Part shown: piece by piece, positions 60,849 through 64,000 of the stretch
How positions within the stretch are numbered: position 1 is the first letter of the stretch
Layout: each line of letters begins with the position of its first letter
From: Erwinia amylovora
Lineage (GTDB): Bacteria; Pseudomonadota; Gammaproteobacteria; Enterobacterales; Enterobacteriaceae
Direction: 5' to 3'
Assembly (NCBI RefSeq): GCF_017161565.1
Contig: NZ_CP066796.1
Coordinates: 1,426,001 to 1,490,000, forward strand
DNA: 64,000 bases
Translations under genes and position numbers: made by a program
The notes under the pieces: model-generated
What the model saw: the letters and a program-made list of their open reading frames with translations, nothing else
The model's database searches: none
Told to the model about the DNA's origin: nothing

Positions 60849-61760
60849 ATGTTAACTTTTTTATCGCGATATAAATTTGTCGTGAATCCGCAAGAAATGG
60901 TGTTAATCCTCATTACTGTGCTTTGGGGCGGTACTTTCCTGGTCGTTAATCATGCTATGACCGTTAGCGGGCCATTCTGGTTTATCGGGGTGCGCTTTGC
61001 GACAGCGGCAGTTCTTTTGGCGCTGATATCATGGCGGGTTCTGCGTGGGATCACCTGGCAAGAAATCAAAGCGGGTACATTAATAGGGCTGGCAATCGGC
61101 GGTGGCTATGGTCTGCAGGCTTATGGCATGCAAACTATTTCCGGCAGTAAATCGGCGTTTATTACTGCGCTTTATGTGCCATTGGTGCCGCTGTTGCAAT
61201 GGATCTTTCTGGGGCGTATGCCGGGCCTGATGTCATGGATTGGTGTATCAATGGCTTTTTGTGGCCTGCTGCTGGTGGCAAGCCCGGGGAGCGGGTCGAT
61301 GTCGTTTAGCCAGGGTGAGATGGCCACTTTGCTCAGCACCCTGGCGATCGCGGCAGAGATCATACTGATTGCTGCCTGTGCAGGTAAGGTCAACGTGCAG
61401 CGTGTGACGATTATCCAGCTGGCGATGGCTTCATTATTCGGATTTATCGTCATGGCGCCCAACGGCGAATCGGTGCCGCCTTTCAGTCCTGATCTGCTGT
61501 ACAGCGCCGTCGGGCTGGGTATTGCCAGCGCACTGATCCAGGTAACGATGAACTGGGCGCAGTGCAGCGTTTCGCCCACGCGCGCTACGGTGATTTATGC
61601 CGGCGAGCCTGTCTGGGCAGGGATAGTTGGACGCATAGCCGGGGAGCGACTGCCGGGAATTGCTCTGCTGGGAGGCGCTCTGATCGTACTGGGAGTGCTC
61701 GTGGGTGAACTAAAAATCAAGCGTAAAAATAAGGATAAGTTGGGGGCTTCCGCTTCTTAA
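60849..61760 (+). CDS. EamA/DMT-family transporter
   Basis: Inner-membrane protein of 303 aa with about ten hydrophobic helices in two EamA-type halves (LWGGTFLVVNHAM at the start of the first; WAQCSVSPTRATVIYAGEPVWAGIVG in the second). Drug/metabolite transporter superfamily, probably an exporter. The substrate cannot be read from the sequence. Shine-Dalgarno-like AAGAG lies 10 nt before the ATG. Possibly acquired: E. coli has no gene at this site with this sequence that I recognise. Confidence 0.85.
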   Translation: MLTFLSRYKFVVNPQEMVLILITVLWGGTFLVVNHAMTVSGPFWFIGVRFATAAVLLALISWRVLRGITWQEIKAGTLIGLAIGGGYGLQAYGMQTISGSKSAFITALYVPLVPLLQWIFLGRMPGLMSWIGVSMAFCGLLLVASPGSGSMSFSQGEMATLLSTLAIAAEIILIAACAGKVNVQRVTIIQLAMASLFGFIVMAPNGESVPPFSPDLLYSAVGLGIASALIQVTMNWAQCSVSPTRATVIYAGEPVWAGIVGRIAGERLPGIALLGGALIVLGVLVGELKIKRKNKDKLGASAS

Positions 61761-62205
61761 GCACCAGCGCGGCAAGAGTGGCTTTCAGTATGATGTGTTA
61801 TTCACAGGATTTAAGGCCTGTTTTGGCTCACTGGCTGGTGCAGGGCATTATCAGAGATTAATTAGCCATTATTGCTGAACGACCTGTACCGCCCACTCTT
61901 ATTATCACGCCCTCTGGGTAAGTGAAAAAACGAATTTCGCTGCCGTTGAGGATTCAGCTATATCCTGATGACGCTATTATTCATATAAATAATATAATCG
62001 CGAAGACTATACCACTGTAAAAAGAGTATTATAAAACAGCCGATTGTGAGTTTTGGAAATCAATATCTACGTTATTGCTCCCGAACAGAACTACGGCCAG
62101 TGGCGCCTGCTTAATTAACGGGTGGCGTAGCGCAGATAAAGTGTACGGGTATGTCTGGTGCGATTGGCTGTTACCCCTCAACCGCAGATGAATTATGGAG
62201 TCAAG
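61761..62205. other. Intergenic region upstream of rutR
   Basis: AT-rich near 61970-62040 (attattcatataaataat is self-complementary), probably promoter sequence for rutR. I see no gene, no rut operon remnant and no TTGACCA-TGGTCAA RutR operator. Confidence 0.4.
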
Positions 62206-62853
62206 GTGAATTCTGTCAATCATTTACCTGCAAAAGCCTCTACGCGCCGTTCGCGCGCGGTAGCCGCGAAACGTTCGGCGATACTGGCGGCCGCGCTGGA
62301 ATTTTTCTCACAGTATGGCATTCATGGCACTACCCTGGATAAGGTAGCTGAACGCGCAGGTGTCTCAAAAACTAATCTTCTCTATTATTTCCCGTCAAAA
62401 GAAGAACTCTATATTGCGGTTTTGAAAGATTTGCTCGATGTCTGGCTCACCCCGCTGCGCGCGCTGCGCCCCGACCAGCCGCCGCTTGATGCTATTCGCA
62501 ACTATATCCGCCTTAAGCTAGAAGTATCGCGAGACTATCCGCAGGCATCCAGGCTGTTCTGTCTGGAAATGCTGCAGGGTGCGCCGCTGTTAAAAGCAGA
62601 GCTGGCAGGTGGACTGCGTGATCTTGTGGAGGAAAAAACAGCGGTTATAGAAGCCTGGATGTTACAGGGCGAACTGTCGGCGGTGCAGCCACAACATCTG
62701 ATCTTTATGCTGTGGGCCACCACCCAGCACTATGCGGATTTTGCCACCCAGGTACAGGCAATAACCGGGCAGACCCTTATGGACGAACACTTCTTTAATC
62801 AGACGGTGGAAAACGTCCAGCGCATGGTGGTTGAGGGCATACGCGTACGCTAA
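62206..62853 (+). CDS. rutR: TetR-family pyrimidine regulator RutR
   Basis: Repressor that senses uracil and thymine and controls pyrimidine use in E. coli. GTG at 62206 is preceded by GGAG at 62196-62199 and gives 215 aa (E. coli 212); in-frame ATG codons at 62158 and 62188 are alternatives. N-terminal TetR helix-turn-helix (HGTTLDKVAERAGVSKTNLL, about residues 42-61), then YYFPSKEELYIAVL; the ligand domain matches RutR (YPQASRLFCLEMLQGAPLL, FFNQTVENVQRMVVEGI). The rutABCDEFG operon, normally divergent next to it, is absent. Confidence 0.9.
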   Translation: MNSVNHLPAKASTRRSRAVAAKRSAILAAALEFFSQYGIHGTTLDKVAERAGVSKTNLLYYFPSKEELYIAVLKDLLDVWLTPLRALRPDQPPLDAIRNYIRLKLEVSRDYPQASRLFCLEMLQGAPLLKAELAGGLRDLVEEKTAVIEAWMLQGELSAVQPQHLIFMLWATTQHYADFATQVQAITGQTLMDEHFFNQTVENVQRMVVEGIRVR

Positions 62854-62877
62854 ACAGACCGATTCCCGGGAGCGACA

Positions 62878-63858
62878 ATGGATTTCGTTTCACAGTTAAT
62901 ACTGGGCGCAGCAGTCACTGTCGCCCTGTTAGGGCGCAGGATGCAGGTGTGGCAGGCGGCATTAGTTGGCGTGGTGTGCGGTACGCTACCCGATCTGGAC
63001 ATGTTTATCGACCGGGGTGATGCCATTCGCAATATGACTCAGCACCGGACTGATAGCCATTCCCTGCTTTGGCTGACACTGATATCACCTTTGCTGGCAT
63101 GTTTGCTCTGGCGCATATTCCGTCAGCCACCGGAGTTCGCCCGCTGGTGGACAGCCGTTTGGCTGGCGCTGATGACCCATCCTTTGCTTGATCTCACCAC
63201 GGTATATGGTACGCAGCTGGCGCTTCCTTTTACCGATCGCCCATTTGCCATTGGCTGTATGTCTGTTACAGACCCGCTGTACACTCTGCCGCTGTTGGTC
63301 GGCCTGGTTGCCGCGCTGTTATGGCGCAACAGAAGCGGATGGCGCTGTAACTCATTTGGCCTGATTTTTAGTTGTCTGTACCTTGCCTGGAGTATGGCGG
63401 CGCAAACGTGGGTCATCCAGGTCGCACATCGCCAGCTGCTGCTGCATCATGGAGACGTACGACAATTACTGGTTACCCCAACCGCGTTTAACACGCTGCA
63501 ATGGCGCATTGTGGTGATGACACCTGAAAGCTATCTCGAAGGATTCTATTCATTACTCAACCCGTTAAAGCCGCTGGTATTACGTACGCATGCCAGAGGA
63601 TGGGAGTTATATCAACAGTACAGTGCTAATCAGTACGTACAACGCGTAGCGTGGTTTAGCCGTGGTTTCTTTGCGATAAAAAGGGTGAATAACCGGGTTG
63701 AAATCACCGATTTGCGAATAGGGGAGGAAGCGGCCTACCCATTTTCCTTCGATCTCGGTCCCGAACCGCTGGATGATACTCCGGCAATACCTGAGCGGGT
63801 GGGTTTTGAGCGCCTGCCGTTAAGAAAGGCGCTGGATAAATTGTGGTCACGATTTTAA
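62878..63858 (+). CDS. YdjM-family (DUF457) membrane-bound metal-dependent hydrolase-like protein
   Basis: 326 aa with about four membrane helices in the N-terminal half. HRTDSHSLLW and the THPLLDLTTVYG segment supply the conserved His/Asp residues, and GTLPDLDM lies near residue 40. This is the YdjM/YbcI (PF04307) pattern; E. coli YdjM is SOS-induced. The C-terminal half (about 190-326) is soluble and diverged. It lies 24 bp after rutR and could be cotranscribed. Function not known. Confidence 0.8.
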   Translation: MDFVSQLILGAAVTVALLGRRMQVWQAALVGVVCGTLPDLDMFIDRGDAIRNMTQHRTDSHSLLWLTLISPLLACLLWRIFRQPPEFARWWTAVWLALMTHPLLDLTTVYGTQLALPFTDRPFAIGCMSVTDPLYTLPLLVGLVAALLWRNRSGWRCNSFGLIFSCLYLAWSMAAQTWVIQVAHRQLLLHHGDVRQLLVTPTAFNTLQWRIVVMTPESYLEGFYSLLNPLKPLVLRTHARGWELYQQYSANQYVQRVAWFSRGFFAIKRVNNRVEITDLRIGEEAAYPFSFDLGPEPLDDTPAIPERVGFERLPLRKALDKLWSRF

Positions 63859-63878
63859 AGCTATGGACGTCTGTGGCA

Positions 63879-63907
63879 TAAGGCGGTTTTTGGTTTTACC
63901 GCCTTTT
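63879..63907. terminator. Hairpin between the YdjM-like gene and the next gene
   Basis: Stem aaggcggt / accgcctt with a ~10-nt T-rich loop, T-runs at both ends. Located between two convergent genes. Confidence 0.7.
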
Positions 63908-63931
63908 GCCTGGCGCTGGTCCGTTGTCAGG

Positions 63932-64000
63932 TTACCCCGCTTTACGCTTGCGCAAGAACCAACCCACTGCCAGCATCACAAACCACAGTGGCGTTACCAT
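63932..64000 (-). CDS. C-terminal end of a probable membrane permease (truncated by window)
   Basis: On the minus strand the last 23 codons are open to the window edge and end in TAA at 63932-63934: VTPLWFVMLAVGWFLRKRKAG. A hydrophobic helix followed by a basic tail is the usual end of amino-acid permeases of the APC superfamily (compare the TPLWF motif of that group). The rest of the gene is outside the window. Family assignment is tentative. Confidence 0.45.
   Translation of the reverse strand: MVTPLWFVMLAVGWFLRKRKAG

Overview
The window is a contiguous piece of an enterobacterial chromosome. Nearly every gene has a clear Escherichia coli counterpart in almost the same order (msbA-lpxK-ycaR-kdsB ... 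mukFEB ... ompF-asnS-pncB-pepN ... pyrD ... ompA-sulA-sxy ... yccA-tRNA-Ser-agp-yccJ ... rutR). Protein divergence and locus differences (ycaQ, wrbA and the rut genes missing, ycbJ and yccU decayed) suggest a relative outside Escherichia, most likely Erwinia or a close genus. The genus is an inference. I see no insertion sequence, prophage, CRISPR array or plasmid-type module.

Layout. 1-5817: envelope and LPS genes (msbA 3' end, lpxK, ycaR, kdsB), a decayed ycbJ, elyC on the minus strand, then cmoM, which leads into the chromosome-condensin operon mukF-mukE-mukB (5810-12287). 12463-15710: peptidoglycan enzymes ldtD and mepK, then the glyoxalase gloC. 15807-21406: minus-strand aspC, ompF, asnS and pncB, followed by plus-strand pepN. 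24342-28614: the minus-strand sulfonate operon ssuEADCB. 28869-39385: pyrD, zapC, ycbX, rlmL, uup and the lipid-transport operon pqiABC. 39662-44050: rmf, fabA, lonH, matP, ompA. 44400-50907: sulA, sxy, yccS-yccF, helD. 50928-55757: mgsA, yccT, a decayed yccU, hspQ, rlmI, acyP, tusE, yccA. 55986-56402: two identical tRNA-Ser(UGA) genes. 56778-64000: the accessory-like end, with an Agp phosphatase carrying a long Ala/Lys/Glu repeat tail, an aldehyde dehydrogenase, yccJ, a DMT exporter, rutR, a YdjM-family membrane protein and the 3' end of a probable permease.

Functional themes are outer-membrane and envelope construction (MsbA, LpxK, KdsB, ElyC, LdtD, MepK, OmpF, OmpA, PqiABC, FabA), chromosome organisation and division (MukBEF, MatP, ZapC, SulA), ribosome and tRNA maintenance (RlmL, RlmI, Rmf, TusE, CmoM, Uup), and sulfur, pyrimidine and NAD supply (Ssu, PyrD, PncB). 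Several regulatory sites can be read directly: a LexA box at sulA, FabR- and FadR-type operators at fabA, OmpR-like boxes at ompF, the ompA promoter, a pyrD leader in which the mRNA 5' end can pair with the Shine-Dalgarno region, and GC-discriminator promoters in front of both tRNA genes.

I did not find a new multi-gene system. The best leads are the repeat-tailed Agp, a porin eyelet substitution in OmpF, two well-supported gene relics (ycbJ, yccU), and the remodelled agp-yccJ-rutR interval.
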